DNA of 64,000 nucleotides from Mixta intestinalis (GCF_009914055.1 NZ_CP028271.1:1798001-1862000), one strand, 5' to 3'; shown: positions 50,132 to 59,405, numbered from the stretch's first letter. Translations and numbers: made by a program. The notes: generated from the sequence alone by a model not told the origin.

Positions 50132-53008
50132 ATGACAGAAACATTAAAACAACTTGAATATCGTCATGCGTTTGTCCGTCGCCATATTGGTCCTTCTGAC
50201 GCACAAATATCAGCCATGTTGAACACTCTGGGCGTCACGACGCTGGATGAGCTGACCCGGAACATTGTGCCTGCGGATATAGCGTTACGCTCTGCTCCTC
50301 ATGTTGGCGAAGGTTTGCAGGAGCATGAAGCCTTAAACGAGCTGAAAGCTATCGCCAGCCGGAATCAACGCTACAAATCCTTTATCGGCATGGGCTATTA
50401 CGGCACGCTGATGCCGGAGGTTATCCGGCGTAACCTGCTGGAAAATCCCGGCTGGTATACCGCCTATACGCCCTATCAGCCGGAGGTATCACAGGGACGC
50501 CTGGAAGCATTATTAAACTTTCAGCAGCTGATTATCGATCTAACCGGATTGCCGCTGGCCTCCGCTTCGCTGCTGGATGAAGCCACTGCCGCCGCCGAAG
50601 CGATGGCGATGGCGTACCGGGTCTGCAACGATAAAACCGCTCACCGTTTTTTTGTCTGCCGCGATGTACATCCGCAAATTGTGGACGTGGTGAAAACGCG
50701 CGCGGAAACGCTGGGATTTGAAATTGTTGTCGATGAGCTTTCTCACGCCGTCGATCACGACGCGCTGTTCGGTGCCCTGCTTCCTTTGATCGGCAGTGAA
50801 GGCAACGTTTATCGGCTCGACGCGGCGATCGCCACTCTGAAACAGCGGCAGATTATTACCTGCGTCTGCGCCGATCCGCTGGCGCTGGTGCTACTGAAGT
50901 CGCCAGGCGAGCTGGGCGCAGATATCGTGCTGGGATCTGCTCAGCGTCTCGGCGTTCCCATGGGCTACGGTGGCCCGCACGCCGCGTTTTTTGCCTGTCG
51001 TGATGAGTATAAGCGCGCCATGCCGGGACGCATTATTGGCGTCTCCAGAGATGCTGCCGGTCACCCGGCCCTGCGCATGGCGATGCAAACGCGTGAGCAG
51101 CATATTCGCCGGGAGAAAGCAAACTCCAATATCTGTACTTCGCAGGTGCTGCTGGCCGTTATTGCAGGCATGTATGCCGTTTATCATGGCCCACAGGGGC
51201 TTTCGCGTATCGCCCGGCGTATCCATCGGCTTACCACGCTGCTGGCAATCGGGCTGCGACAGGCAGGCATCTCCCTGCGCCATCAGTGCTGGTTTGATAC
51301 CTTAACCCTTCAGGTACAAGATAAAACGGCGATCCTGAAACGCGCTCAGAGGCAGCAGATTAACCTGCGTAGCGACCTGCCAGACGCCATCGGTATTTCG
51401 CTGGATGAAACGACCACCAGGGAAGATATTCTTACCCTGATCGCCGTAGTGACCGGTCAGGCTCCCGTACTGGATATCGAAGCACTCGATGCCGAGCTGG
51501 TACGCAACAGCGAACCGCCCTTCCCACCGGCGTTGCTACGCAACACGCCCATCCTCACCCATCCCGTTTTTCAGCGCTATCACAGCGAAACGGAAATGAT
51601 GCGTTATCTGCATAAGCTGGAGCAAAAGGATCTGGCGCTCAATCAGGCGATGATCCCGCTGGGCTCCTGTACCATGAAGCTCAACGCGGCGGCAGAAATG
51701 GTGCCGATAACCTGGCCTGAGTTTAGCGAGCTGCATCCATTCTGCCCGCCGGAACAGGCTCAGGGATATCAGATATTGATCGATCAACTCTCGCAGTGGC
51801 TGATTGCCCTCAGCGGCTATGATGCCATTTGTATGCAGCCCAACTCCGGCGCACAGGGAGAATATGCCGGTCTGCTGACCATCAGACGTTATCAGCACAG
51901 CTGCCAGCAGCCACAGCGCCATATCTGTCTGATCCCGGCCTCCGCGCACGGCACCAACCCGGCTTCCGCTCATATGGCGGGCATGACCGTTGTAGTGGTT
52001 AGCTGCGATCGCCACGGCAATATTGATCTCGCCGATTTGGAGAAAAAAGCGGCACAGGCGGGAGATACGCTCTCCTGCGTGATGGTCACCTATCCATCAA
52101 CGCATGGCGTTTATGAAGAAAATATTCGCCGCGTATGCCAGATCGTCCATCAGTATGGCGGCCAGGTCTATTTAGACGGTGCCAATATGAATGCGCAGGT
52201 CGGCCTCACCTCGCCGGGCACTATCGGCGCTGACGTTTCCCACTTTAATCTGCATAAAACCTTCAGCATTCCGCACGGCGGCGGCGGTCCGGGCGTGGGG
52301 CCGATCGGCGTTAAGGCACATCTGGCGGATTTTGTTCCTGGGCATTGCGTAGTCAGTGATGCGAAACGGCTGACGCGGCTGGGGGCGGTCAGCGCTGCGC
52401 CGTTCGGCAGCGCCTCAATCCTGCCGATAAGCTGGATGTATATTCGTATGATGGGATCGCAGGGGCTGAAGCGGGCCTCGCAGGTGGCGATTCTCAACGC
52501 CAATTACATCGCCAGATGCCTTAATGACCTGTTCCCGGTGCTTTATTATGGGCGGGACGGCTATGTTGCCCACGAATGTATTCTGGATATTCGTCCCTTA
52601 AAAGAGCGTTACGGCATCAGCGAAATGGATGTGGCAAAACGGCTGATCGATTATGGCTTTCACGCGCCCACCATGTCATTTCCGGTAGCGGGCACGTTGA
52701 TGGTTGAACCGACAGAATCGGAGAGCCTGGAGGAGCTGGATCGCTTTATTGCCGCCATGCGCAGTATCTATGATGAAGCCAAAAGCGTAGCTAACGGCGA
52801 ATGGACGCTGCTCGACAATCCTCTGGTTAATGCGCCTCATACGCAGCAGGAGCTGACGGAAGAGTGGACGCATCCCTATAGCCGGAAGCTGGCAGTTTTT
52901 CCTGCGCCTCATCAGGCGACCAGTAAATACTGGCCGACGGTGAAACGGCTCGATGATGTCTATGGCGATCGCCATCTCTGCTGCGGCTGTCTGCCGCCAG
53001 ACGATTAA
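50132..53008 (+). CDS. gcvP: Glycine dehydrogenase (decarboxylating), P protein
   Basis: A 958-residue PLP enzyme that decarboxylates glycine onto GcvH, matching the E. coli length (957). The N-terminal FVRRHIGPSDAQISAML and the internal YTPYQPEVSQGRLEALLNFQ block are typical. The PLP Lys is near residue 709 in NLHKTFSIPHGGGGPGVGP. The start at 50132 has AAGGAG upstream; the frame continues to 50057 but overlaps gcvH. Read-through into the symporter gene is likely, as no terminator is seen. Confidence 0.96.
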   Translation: MTETLKQLEYRHAFVRRHIGPSDAQISAMLNTLGVTTLDELTRNIVPADIALRSAPHVGEGLQEHEALNELKAIASRNQRYKSFIGMGYYGTLMPEVIRRNLLENPGWYTAYTPYQPEVSQGRLEALLNFQQLIIDLTGLPLASASLLDEATAAAEAMAMAYRVCNDKTAHRFFVCRDVHPQIVDVVKTRAETLGFEIVVDELSHAVDHDALFGALLPLIGSEGNVYRLDAAIATLKQRQIITCVCADPLALVLLKSPGELGADIVLGSAQRLGVPMGYGGPHAAFFACRDEYKRAMPGRIIGVSRDAAGHPALRMAMQTREQHIRREKANSNICTSQVLLAVIAGMYAVYHGPQGLSRIARRIHRLTTLLAIGLRQAGISLRHQCWFDTLTLQVQDKTAILKRAQRQQINLRSDLPDAIGISLDETTTREDILTLIAVVTGQAPVLDIEALDAELVRNSEPPFPPALLRNTPILTHPVFQRYHSETEMMRYLHKLEQKDLALNQAMIPLGSCTMKLNAAAEMVPITWPEFSELHPFCPPEQAQGYQILIDQLSQWLIALSGYDAICMQPNSGAQGEYAGLLTIRRYQHSCQQPQRHICLIPASAHGTNPASAHMAGMTVVVVSCDRHGNIDLADLEKKAAQAGDTLSCVMVTYPSTHGVYEENIRRVCQIVHQYGGQVYLDGANMNAQVGLTSPGTIGADVSHFNLHKTFSIPHGGGGPGVGPIGVKAHLADFVPGHCVVSDAKRLTRLGAVSAAPFGSASILPISWMYIRMMGSQGLKRASQVAILNANYIARCLNDLFPVLYYGRDGYVAHECILDIRPLKERYGISEMDVAKRLIDYGFHAPTMSFPVAGTLMVEPTESESLEELDRFIAAMRSIYDEAKSVANGEWTLLDNPLVNAPHTQQELTEEWTHPYSRKLAVFPAPHQATSKYWPTVKRLDDVYGDRHLCCGCLPPDD

Positions 53009-53182
53009 CGGTAGCTTTTCGGGGGTGTCCACCCCCGGCTTTTGCCAAATAAACCTGCGCAATCGATATCGTTTCGATGTAACGCGATGATATAGATCCA
53101 AACCTTCTTATTCGGCGGCGATTAAAATGCCCCGGCAAGACAGGTAGCGTATAGCTAATAAATAAACAGGAAAATCGGCAAG

Positions 53183-54595
53183 ATGGATATCTTGAGTCAC
53201 TTTGTTAATCAGGTAAATGATCTGCTATGGAACCAACTACTAATCTATTTGCTCTGCGGTGTGGGTATTTATTACACCATTGCCCTGGGATTTGTACAGG
53301 TTCGTTACTTTAAAGCGAGCATTACATCGCTATTTGGCAACATCTCTCTGTTTGGTAAACGAGCAGATAAACGGGGAATGAGTTCATTCCAGGCCGTTAC
53401 TACCGCTATCGCTGGTCAGGTGGGAACCGGTAATTTAGCCGGCCCGTCGACGGCAATTCTGGCTGGTGGCCCTGGTGCTATTTTCTGGATGTGGGTCTCT
53501 TCTTTTCTGGGCATGGCAACCATTTATGCCGAAGCGATTCTGGCACAGAAATACCGTACTCAGGATAAAGAAGGTCAGGTCGTTGGCGGCCCGGCGTATT
53601 ACATTGAACAGGGATTGCACTGTAAATGGCTGGCGGTACTTTTTGCGCTATTGATTATTTTAGCGCTCGGCTTTATTGGCAATATGGTGCAGTCTAACTC
53701 TATCGCCTCAGCTTTTTATGGCTCATTAAGTATTCCGCTCTGGGTCAGCGGTTTGATCGTCGCCGCGCTGACCGCCTTTGTAATTATTGGTGGCATTGGC
53801 AGCATCGCCTCGTTTACCGAAAAAATTGTGCCGATAAAAGCGGTGCTTTATTTTGCCGGTACCTTTGTCATTCTGGTTTATAACTATGAATGGATTATTC
53901 CGGCATTTAAAATCATCTTTGTTGCTGCCTTTAATCCCCAGGCGGTGCTCGGCGGCGGTATCGGTATCGCGATTCAGGAAGCGATGCGTTTCGGTATCGC
54001 TCGCGGCCTCTTCTCTAATGAGGCTGGCATGGGCTCCACGCCCCACGCGCACGCGCTGGCAAAGGTAGAAAATGAAGAGCAGCAAGGCCTTATCGCTATG
54101 ATGGGGGTCTTCGTCGTTGCAGTTATCGTCACGATCACCGCGCTGGCGATTATTACTTCTGGCCTGAGCATGTGGGATGCTGGCGGGCAACAAGCCGCCT
54201 CCTTTATGTCCGTTTATCAGGGGTTACAGGGCATTGAGCTGACGCAAATGGCCTACTCCTGGGTCTTCGGGCGGTTCGGCAGCATCTTTATTTCCTTCGC
54301 GCTGTTGTGTTTCGCGTTTACCACTATTATCGGCTGGTATTACTACGGCGAAATGAATATTCGCTACCTGTTTAATAATAAAAAGGCCGTGCGTATTTAT
54401 CAGTGCATTGTCGTCATATTTATATTTTGCGCCTCACTCATCAAGGTGGATGTAGTATGGAATATGGCGGATATGTTTAATGGACTGATGGTACTGCCTA
54501 ATCTGACCGCCCTCATATTATTATCACCGGTAGTTATTCGCCTAACCCGCGCCATAAAAAAACGCTCCCCTGTGGATAAGGAGGCAAAGCGATGA
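53183..54595 (+). CDS. AGCS family sodium:alanine/glycine symporter
   Basis: A 470-residue membrane protein of the alanine/glycine:cation symporter family with about 11 hydrophobic segments. Motifs include AIAGQVGTGNLAGPSTAI, GGPGAIFWMWV and FSNEAGMGSTPHAHA, all typical. Its place between gcvP and fhs argues that glycine is the transported substrate, feeding the cleavage system. It is 174 bases after gcvP; a strong ribosome site at its 3' end drives a tiny overlapping frame. Confidence 0.92.
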   Translation: MDILSHFVNQVNDLLWNQLLIYLLCGVGIYYTIALGFVQVRYFKASITSLFGNISLFGKRADKRGMSSFQAVTTAIAGQVGTGNLAGPSTAILAGGPGAIFWMWVSSFLGMATIYAEAILAQKYRTQDKEGQVVGGPAYYIEQGLHCKWLAVLFALLIILALGFIGNMVQSNSIASAFYGSLSIPLWVSGLIVAALTAFVIIGGIGSIASFTEKIVPIKAVLYFAGTFVILVYNYEWIIPAFKIIFVAAFNPQAVLGGGIGIAIQEAMRFGIARGLFSNEAGMGSTPHAHALAKVENEEQQGLIAMMGVFVVAVIVTITALAIITSGLSMWDAGGQQAASFMSVYQGLQGIELTQMAYSWVFGRFGSIFISFALLCFAFTTIIGWYYYGEMNIRYLFNNKKAVRIYQCIVVIFIFCASLIKVDVVWNMADMFNGLMVLPNLTALILLSPVVIRLTRAIKKRSPVDKEAKR

Positions 54596-54681
54596 GCACA
54601 ATAACAGAATCGGTAAAAGGCGTTCGCCACCGCGCGATGCACGCCTATAGCGTAAATAAAACACGATCCACCTTGCGATAA
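54592..54681 (+). CDS. Tiny basic ORF coupled to the symporter gene
   Basis: A 29-codon frame whose ATG overlaps the symporter stop (ATGA) and is preceded by AAGGAGG at seven bases, one of the strongest ribosome sites in the window. The product begins MSTITESVKGVRHR and is basic and polar, with no family match known to me. It could be a real small protein or a leftover of a longer gene that once linked the symporter to fhs. Confidence 0.4.
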   Translation: MSTITESVKGVRHRAMHAYSVNKTRSTLR

Positions 54682-54704
54682 GCATCAAAAGTGAGAACTA
54701 AAAA

Positions 54705-56375
54705 ATGAAATCGGATATTCAAATTGCCCATGAAGCGCATCTGTTACCCGTTCAGGCTATCGCTGAGAAGCTGGGTATCGATCCGGACGATCTGGAGCTG
54801 TACGGCAAATACAAAGCAAAATTCAGCAACGGCCTGTGGTCAAAAATCAGCAATCGGAAAAATGGCAAGCTGGTGCTGGTGACCGCCATTAATCCTACTC
54901 CCGCAGGCGAAGGCAAAACCACGGTAACAGTTGGCCTCGGACAGGCCTTAAATCATATCGGCAAAAACGCCGTTATCGCCCTGCGTGAGCCTTCCCTCGG
55001 CCCCTGCTTCGGGATGAAAGGCGGTGCAGCAGGCGGCGGCTATGCCCAGGTGGTGCCGATGGAAGACCTTAATCTGCACTTTACCGGTGATTTTCATGCC
55101 ATCACCTCCGCCAATAATCTGCTGGCGGCGATGCTCGATAATCATATTTTCCAGGGCAATGCGTTAGATATCGATCCTAAAAAAATCGTCTTTAAGCGCT
55201 GCATGGATATGAACGACCGTACCCTACGCCATATGGTGGTGGGGCTGGGCGGCCCGAAAGATGGCGTGGTACGTGAAGACGGATTCGTGATTACCGTCGC
55301 CTCTGAAATTATGGCGATCCTCTGCCTTGCTAAAGATATCAGCGATTTAAAACAGCGGCTGGCACGGATTATCGTTGCATACTCACGCAGCGGCGATCCT
55401 GTTACCGCTGCCGATCTTCAGGCGGTGGGCGCGATGTCCAGCCTGCTTAAAGATGCGATTAATCCAAACCTTATCCAGACGCTGGAAAATACCCCCGCGA
55501 TTATTCACGGCGGCCCTTTTGCCAATATTGCGCACGGCTGCAATAGCGTAAGAGCCACTACGCTGGGGCTGAAACTGGCTGATATTGTAGTCACCGAAGC
55601 GGGTTTTGGCGCTGATTTAGGCGCGGAAAAATTCTTCGATATTAAATGCCGCATGAGCGGCTTACGGCCCAGCTGCGTCGTGCTGGTAGCTACCACCAAG
55701 GCGCTGAAATATAACGGCGGTGCCGGAAAAAATGAGTGGCAGCACGAAAATATGGAGGCGCTGGCAAAAGGCATCGTTAACCTCGGCAAACATATTGAGA
55801 ACCTGAAAAAATATGGCGTTCCTGTAGTGGTAACGCTCAACGCCTGGGTCAGCGACACCGCCAAAGAACATGCTTTTATCCGCCAGTACTGTCAGGATCG
55901 GGGATGCCGCTTTGCGCTGGCGGAGGTCTGGGAAAAAGGCGGCGCGGGCGGCGTTGAGCTGGCCAGAGAGGTTATCAATACCCTGGAGAATGAAACTGCG
56001 CATTTTCAGCCGCTCTATCCGGATACGCTGCCATTAAGCGACAAGATAGAAACTATTGCGAAAGAAATTTACGGTGCCGATGGCGTGACCTGGAGCGCCG
56101 CAGCCCGCACCATGCTAACGAAAATAGAGAGCATGGGCTTCGGCCACTTCCCGGTTTGTATGGCAAAAACGCAATACTCCCTGTCAGACGATCCCACGCT
56201 GCTGGGCCATCCAACCGGTTTCAGCATCAATATCCGTGAAGTGTATGTCTCTGCCGGTGCCGGGTTTGTTGTGGCGTTAACCGGATCAATCATGACCATG
56301 CCCGGCCTGCCTAAAACACCCGCGGCCAATATTATCGACCTCAACGAGGATGGCCTGATCAGCGGGCTGTTTTAA
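54705..56375 (+). CDS. fhs: Formate-tetrahydrofolate ligase
   Basis: A 556-residue enzyme interconverting formate, ATP and tetrahydrofolate with 10-formyl-tetrahydrofolate. The nucleotide loop TAINPTPAGEGKTTVTVG is clear, with LREPSLGPCFGMKGGAAGGGY and the C-terminal MTMPGLPKTPAA. E. coli K-12 lacks this enzyme. In line with gcvTHP and folD it could yield ATP and formate from glycine carbon, or run in the assimilatory direction. It lies 13 bases before folD. Confidence 0.95.
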   Translation: MKSDIQIAHEAHLLPVQAIAEKLGIDPDDLELYGKYKAKFSNGLWSKISNRKNGKLVLVTAINPTPAGEGKTTVTVGLGQALNHIGKNAVIALREPSLGPCFGMKGGAAGGGYAQVVPMEDLNLHFTGDFHAITSANNLLAAMLDNHIFQGNALDIDPKKIVFKRCMDMNDRTLRHMVVGLGGPKDGVVREDGFVITVASEIMAILCLAKDISDLKQRLARIIVAYSRSGDPVTAADLQAVGAMSSLLKDAINPNLIQTLENTPAIIHGGPFANIAHGCNSVRATTLGLKLADIVVTEAGFGADLGAEKFFDIKCRMSGLRPSCVVLVATTKALKYNGGAGKNEWQHENMEALAKGIVNLGKHIENLKKYGVPVVVTLNAWVSDTAKEHAFIRQYCQDRGCRFALAEVWEKGGAGGVELAREVINTLENETAHFQPLYPDTLPLSDKIETIAKEIYGADGVTWSAAARTMLTKIESMGFGHFPVCMAKTQYSLSDDPTLLGHPTGFSINIREVYVSAGAGFVVALTGSIMTMPGLPKTPAANIIDLNEDGLISGLF

Positions 56376-56387
56376 GCGGAGAGCAAA

Positions 56388-57236
56388 ATGACGGTTTTAC
56401 TTAATGGCAAAGAGATTGCCGCAACGATAAAAGAAGAGTTAAAGGCGCAGCTGAACGCTCAACAGCGTGACGCTACCCTTGCGGTTATCCTGGTGGGTAA
56501 CGATCCTGCCTCTTCGATTTACGTTAATAATAAGCATCGCGCCTGCGAATACGTTGGCATCCGTTCTCTGGTGATCACCCTGCCCGATTCGATTAGCCAG
56601 GCCGGGTTGCTGGAGCATATTGAAACCCTGAACCGGCGCGATGATGTTGATGGCATACTGGTGCAGCTGCCGCTTCCCCCATCTATCGATACCCAGGCGG
56701 TGATCCAGGCTATCAGCCCCGCCAAGGATGTCGACGGTTTTCATCCGCAGAACGTCGGCGCGCTTTCGATGAATCATGCAGGGCTGTTGCCCTGCACGCC
56801 CGCAGGCATTATCGAGCTGCTAAAACGCAGCCATATTGAGATAGCGGGCAAGGAGTGCGTGGTGCTGGGACGCAGCAATATCGTGGGGAAACCGGTGGCT
56901 CAGCTTTTGCTGCATGAAAATGCGACGGTTACGATCTGCCATTCGCAGACCAAAAATCTGCCGCAAATTTGCCAGCGCGCCGATATTCTTATCGTTGCTA
57001 TCGGCAAACCGCGCGCTATAGACAGCCGTTATGTTAAGCCCGGCGCGGTGGTGGTAGATGTCGGTATTCACCGCGACAGCAACGGACATATCTGCGGCGA
57101 CGTCGATTTTAACGCGGTGCAGGCGATCGCCGGAGCGATAACGCCGGTTCCCGGCGGCGTCGGTCCTATGACGATTGCCATGCTGATGCAAAACTGCCTG
57201 ATAGCGGCAGAGCGGCACGCTTCACTGGCATCATAA
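56388..57236 (+). CDS. folD: Bifunctional methylene-THF dehydrogenase/cyclohydrolase
   Basis: A 282-residue FolD. The catalytic Lys is in SSIYVNNKHRACEYVGI, the folate site in DGILVQLPLPP, and the NADP site in VLGRSNIVGKPVAQLLL. The C-terminal TPVPGGVGPMTIAML is invariant in the family. It links 5,10-methylene- and 10-formyl-tetrahydrofolate, joining gcvT to fhs. FolD is essential in enterics, so a second housekeeping copy is probably elsewhere. GGAGAG precedes the start. Confidence 0.95.
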   Translation: MTVLLNGKEIAATIKEELKAQLNAQQRDATLAVILVGNDPASSIYVNNKHRACEYVGIRSLVITLPDSISQAGLLEHIETLNRRDDVDGILVQLPLPPSIDTQAVIQAISPAKDVDGFHPQNVGALSMNHAGLLPCTPAGIIELLKRSHIEIAGKECVVLGRSNIVGKPVAQLLLHENATVTICHSQTKNLPQICQRADILIVAIGKPRAIDSRYVKPGAVVVDVGIHRDSNGHICGDVDFNAVQAIAGAITPVPGGVGPMTIAMLMQNCLIAAERHASLAS

Positions 57237-57243
57237 TGACGCC

Positions 57244-57295
57244 TGCCATCTCGTTCGCTATTTTTTACAGCGCAGTAAACCGTAACGAGATGGCA
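57244..57295. repeat. 12-bp inverted repeat after folD
   Basis: TGCCATCTCGTT (57244-57255) and AACGAGATGGCA (57284-57295) match perfectly across a 28-base loop, directly after the folD stop. It could end the one-carbon operon, or mark the left edge of the decayed toxin island. No T run follows. Confidence 0.5.
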
Positions 57296-57374
57296 AGGTT
57301 CTCTAATTCATTTTTCGTAGTATTGATCCAGGCGTTTTAAAAAGTTTTTACGTATTAAAGCGGTTAAGCCCTTT

Positions 57375-57854
57375 TCAGGCTATATCCGGATGGCTTTCTT
57401 TCAACATAGTTATTTGAGTTTCTAACAGCTCAGCCAGAGTATTGCATGATTCCCATACATTCTCAGTGCCAATACGATCGCAGGATTCCCATTTTCCTGT
57501 CAGCGTATCGTAATAGAGTGTATCCGTATTATTCTCACCAATAACAATACGTCCTTTCATACTTTCAAATTCAAAACCCTGTGTGTTTAACACTGTATTA
57601 AATTCAATCAGTCCGGGTTCATTATTGTCTGTCGTCAAACCATAAAATGTATGTCCATCAGCAAACAGACCGTTACTGATACGCAACAATTTTTCATATT
57701 GTTGCCAAAATGCTGTCTTCTGTACAATGCCGCGCCCAAAATCACAGGAAGGGATCGACCCTGTATAAGGTGGGTTGATCTCATACCCCATCTTTTCACC
57801 CAGCCGATTAAATTCATTTACAGCGGACGCTAAACTACTCATCTTTTTCCTCAT
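57375..57854 (-). CDS. SMI1/YrhA-like immunity protein
   Basis: A 159-residue acidic protein of the SMI1/KNR4 or YrhA-like immunity type, which protect against polymorphic toxins. It has the SMI1-like pattern YEKLLRISNGL, then TFYGL and LIEFNTV. The ATG at 57854 overlaps the stop of the toxin remnant (ATGA); a second candidate start is 57842. Such toxin-then-immunity coupling is normal for Rhs and CDI orphan modules. It is intact although its toxin partner is not. Confidence 0.68.
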   Translation of the reverse strand: MRKKMSSLASAVNEFNRLGEKMGYEINPPYTGSIPSCDFGRGIVQKTAFWQQYEKLLRISNGLFADGHTFYGLTTDNNEPGLIEFNTVLNTQGFEFESMKGRIVIGENNTDTLYYDTLTGKWESCDRIGTENVWESCNTLAELLETQITMLKESHPDIA

Positions 57855-58150
57855 GGGTAAATTACTCCTCTGGGAACAGGCCATAAAACCGTTTTATGCT
57901 CTCCTGATACCATGCCACGGCTAATAGCATTTTGCGTGGTTGTTAAAACAGAATGTGCGGTTGTATTCTTGATCAACACCAGATTAGAGAAATCGTTTGT
58001 TCCTGTGTCGTCCAATGGTAACTTGTGATGGACACTGTATCCCTTTGGAATCAGCCCGGACAGCAAGAAGTCTCGTTGAGAAGGCGGGGTTAAAACTTCG
58101 CTTGTTTCCTGATGCTTTTTACTGTGCCTATTATAACAATCCCAGTAACG
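57851..58150 (-). pseudogene. HNH toxin C-terminal remnant
   Basis: An open stretch of 99 codons without an ATG near its beginning. It starts after an in-frame TAG at 58151 with RYWDCYNRHSKKHQ and includes the HNH nuclease core YSVHHKLPLDDTGTNDFSNL. The pattern is that of the toxic tip of Rhs or CdiA proteins. The delivery part is absent. A TTG at 58066 is possible but lacks the expected context. It overlaps the immunity gene by four bases, the usual order. Confidence 0.72.
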
Positions 58151-58335
58151 CTAAACTGCAAGCCTTTTAGGGTTACCAGGGTTAACTATCAGCGTTTTCC
58201 ACTTAGAGTCCTTACTGTAAAGATAGACTTCATTTTAAATACATTACTCTGCACTATTTTTGTTTATATATTAGCCTGTTAGATAGGCTTCTATCTCACT
58301 GTATTTTTAACAGTAAGAATGCTAAGGATAATTCA

Positions 58336-58851
58336 ATGGGCATCACTTTTAACGCGCTCTGGAATGCACACCCGGAGATAAAGGGCGATGAATATCCGTG
58401 TCGTGATCGTCAAGGGCATAAAGCGTTTAGCGATCAGTGCGCTATCAGAGTTGGCGTTGCTCTGGCACGCTGTGGATATGATGTAACCAAATTGCATGCA
58501 AAATTCTGCTGGCATCATCCTAAAAGCGCCGGGCATATTTTACGAGCTGAAGAACTGGCGAAAGCCCTGGAACGAACAACTATACCAGGCGTGTTTCCTG
58601 TAGTAAAAGTTAATGTAGACAACTTCGAAAAAACGTTGAAAAATCAAACAGGAATAATTTTTTTCAAAGACTATTGGCGGCATAATAATGAAACTTTCCT
58701 GAATCGCAGCGGCGACCACATTGATTTATGGAACGGATCCCGGCTGACAACTCGTCTCAGCTATTTACGCATCCAGTGGGGATTGAGTATTGAGAACGTC
58801 TGGAGTAGTTTCTCAAATGCAAAGGAGATCCGGTTTTGGCGAATTTTATAA
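58336..58851 (+). CDS. T6SS amidase effector, Tae4 family
   Basis: A 171-residue peptidoglycan amidase of the Tae4 type (NlpC/P60-like). The probable catalytic Cys35 is in FSDQCAIRVGVAL and His128 in SGDHIDLWNG, in the family order. There is no Sec signal, consistent with delivery by a type VI machine. The gene starts MGITFNALWNAHP and has AAGGA upstream. No other T6SS gene lies in this window, so it is an orphan. It overlaps a small membrane-protein gene. Confidence 0.82.
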   Translation: MGITFNALWNAHPEIKGDEYPCRDRQGHKAFSDQCAIRVGVALARCGYDVTKLHAKFCWHHPKSAGHILRAEELAKALERTTIPGVFPVVKVNVDNFEKTLKNQTGIIFFKDYWRHNNETFLNRSGDHIDLWNGSRLTTRLSYLRIQWGLSIENVWSSFSNAKEIRFWRIL

Positions 58852-59066
58852 AATTATTGCTCTTTATACTTGCTGGGGCGGCGGCTGGAGCTGGCCTGAT
58901 GATCCTCATGCTCCCAACAATTTGTGGCTATCTTGTCGGCCCCATTTACGGTGAGGATCAGATGTCACAAAATTTTGCCATTTTTTTGATTGGCACTCCG
59001 TTATTATCCGTAGCCGGTGCATTAACAGGCTGGTATACAGGTAAGAGAATAATCAACCGACATTAA
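58836..59066 (+). CDS. Small membrane protein, candidate immunity partner
   Basis: A 76-residue protein with two hydrophobic segments (about residues 4-33 and 46-66). The start is TTG with AAGGAG eight bases upstream, overlapping the Tae4-like gene by 16 bases, so translation is coupled. Known Tae4 immunity proteins (Tai4) are secreted periplasmic proteins near 120 residues, which this is not. A role in immunity is inferred only from position. Confidence 0.55.
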   Translation: MANFIKLLLFILAGAAAGAGLMILMLPTICGYLVGPIYGEDQMSQNFAIFLIGTPLLSVAGALTGWYTGKRIINRH

Positions 59067-59192
59067 GTTGCCGGTTCAGGCAGGGTTAACCTGTTTCCGG
59101 TAATATTAGAAGTTAACATGGTCTGAATGTTCCCCCTTCCATAATGCATGAGATAAATGCGGTTATGGTTTATCCAGTCGATTCTTGGGCAG

Positions 59193-59405
59193 TCATTGAA
59201 ATCTGCGCTTCAGCGCGCCGGAATTCGTTATCGCTGAGCCTATTAGTCCTGGCACATGTATGCCTGCTGGTCACTGGCAGCCGAAGCAAATCCCAACTAT
59301 GTTGCCGCACAGATAGGACACGCAAATTTCCAGATGGCCTATCAGGTTTACGGCGCGTCGATGTCAGATAACAGTAAGGATCAGGTTGAACCCAAAATGA
59401 ACTGA
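59193..59405 (+). pseudogene. Tyrosine recombinase C-terminal remnant
   Basis: In one frame the sequence reads SLKSALQRAGIRYR, stop, AY, stop, SWHMYACWSLAAEANPN and then VAAQIGHANFQMAYQVYGASMS before a final TGA at 59403. This is the end of a phage or island integrase, with the HxxR-type block, GH motif and the attacking Tyr of VYG retained. Stops at 59235 and 59244 and the loss of the rest make it dead. It marks a past integration between folD and fliE. Confidence 0.8.

Noticed and set aside
58066..58150. TTG start for an intact short HNH protein at 58066
   Set aside because: Homologous toxin sequence continues upstream of that TTG to an in-frame stop at 58151, so the piece is a fragment and not a complete gene.
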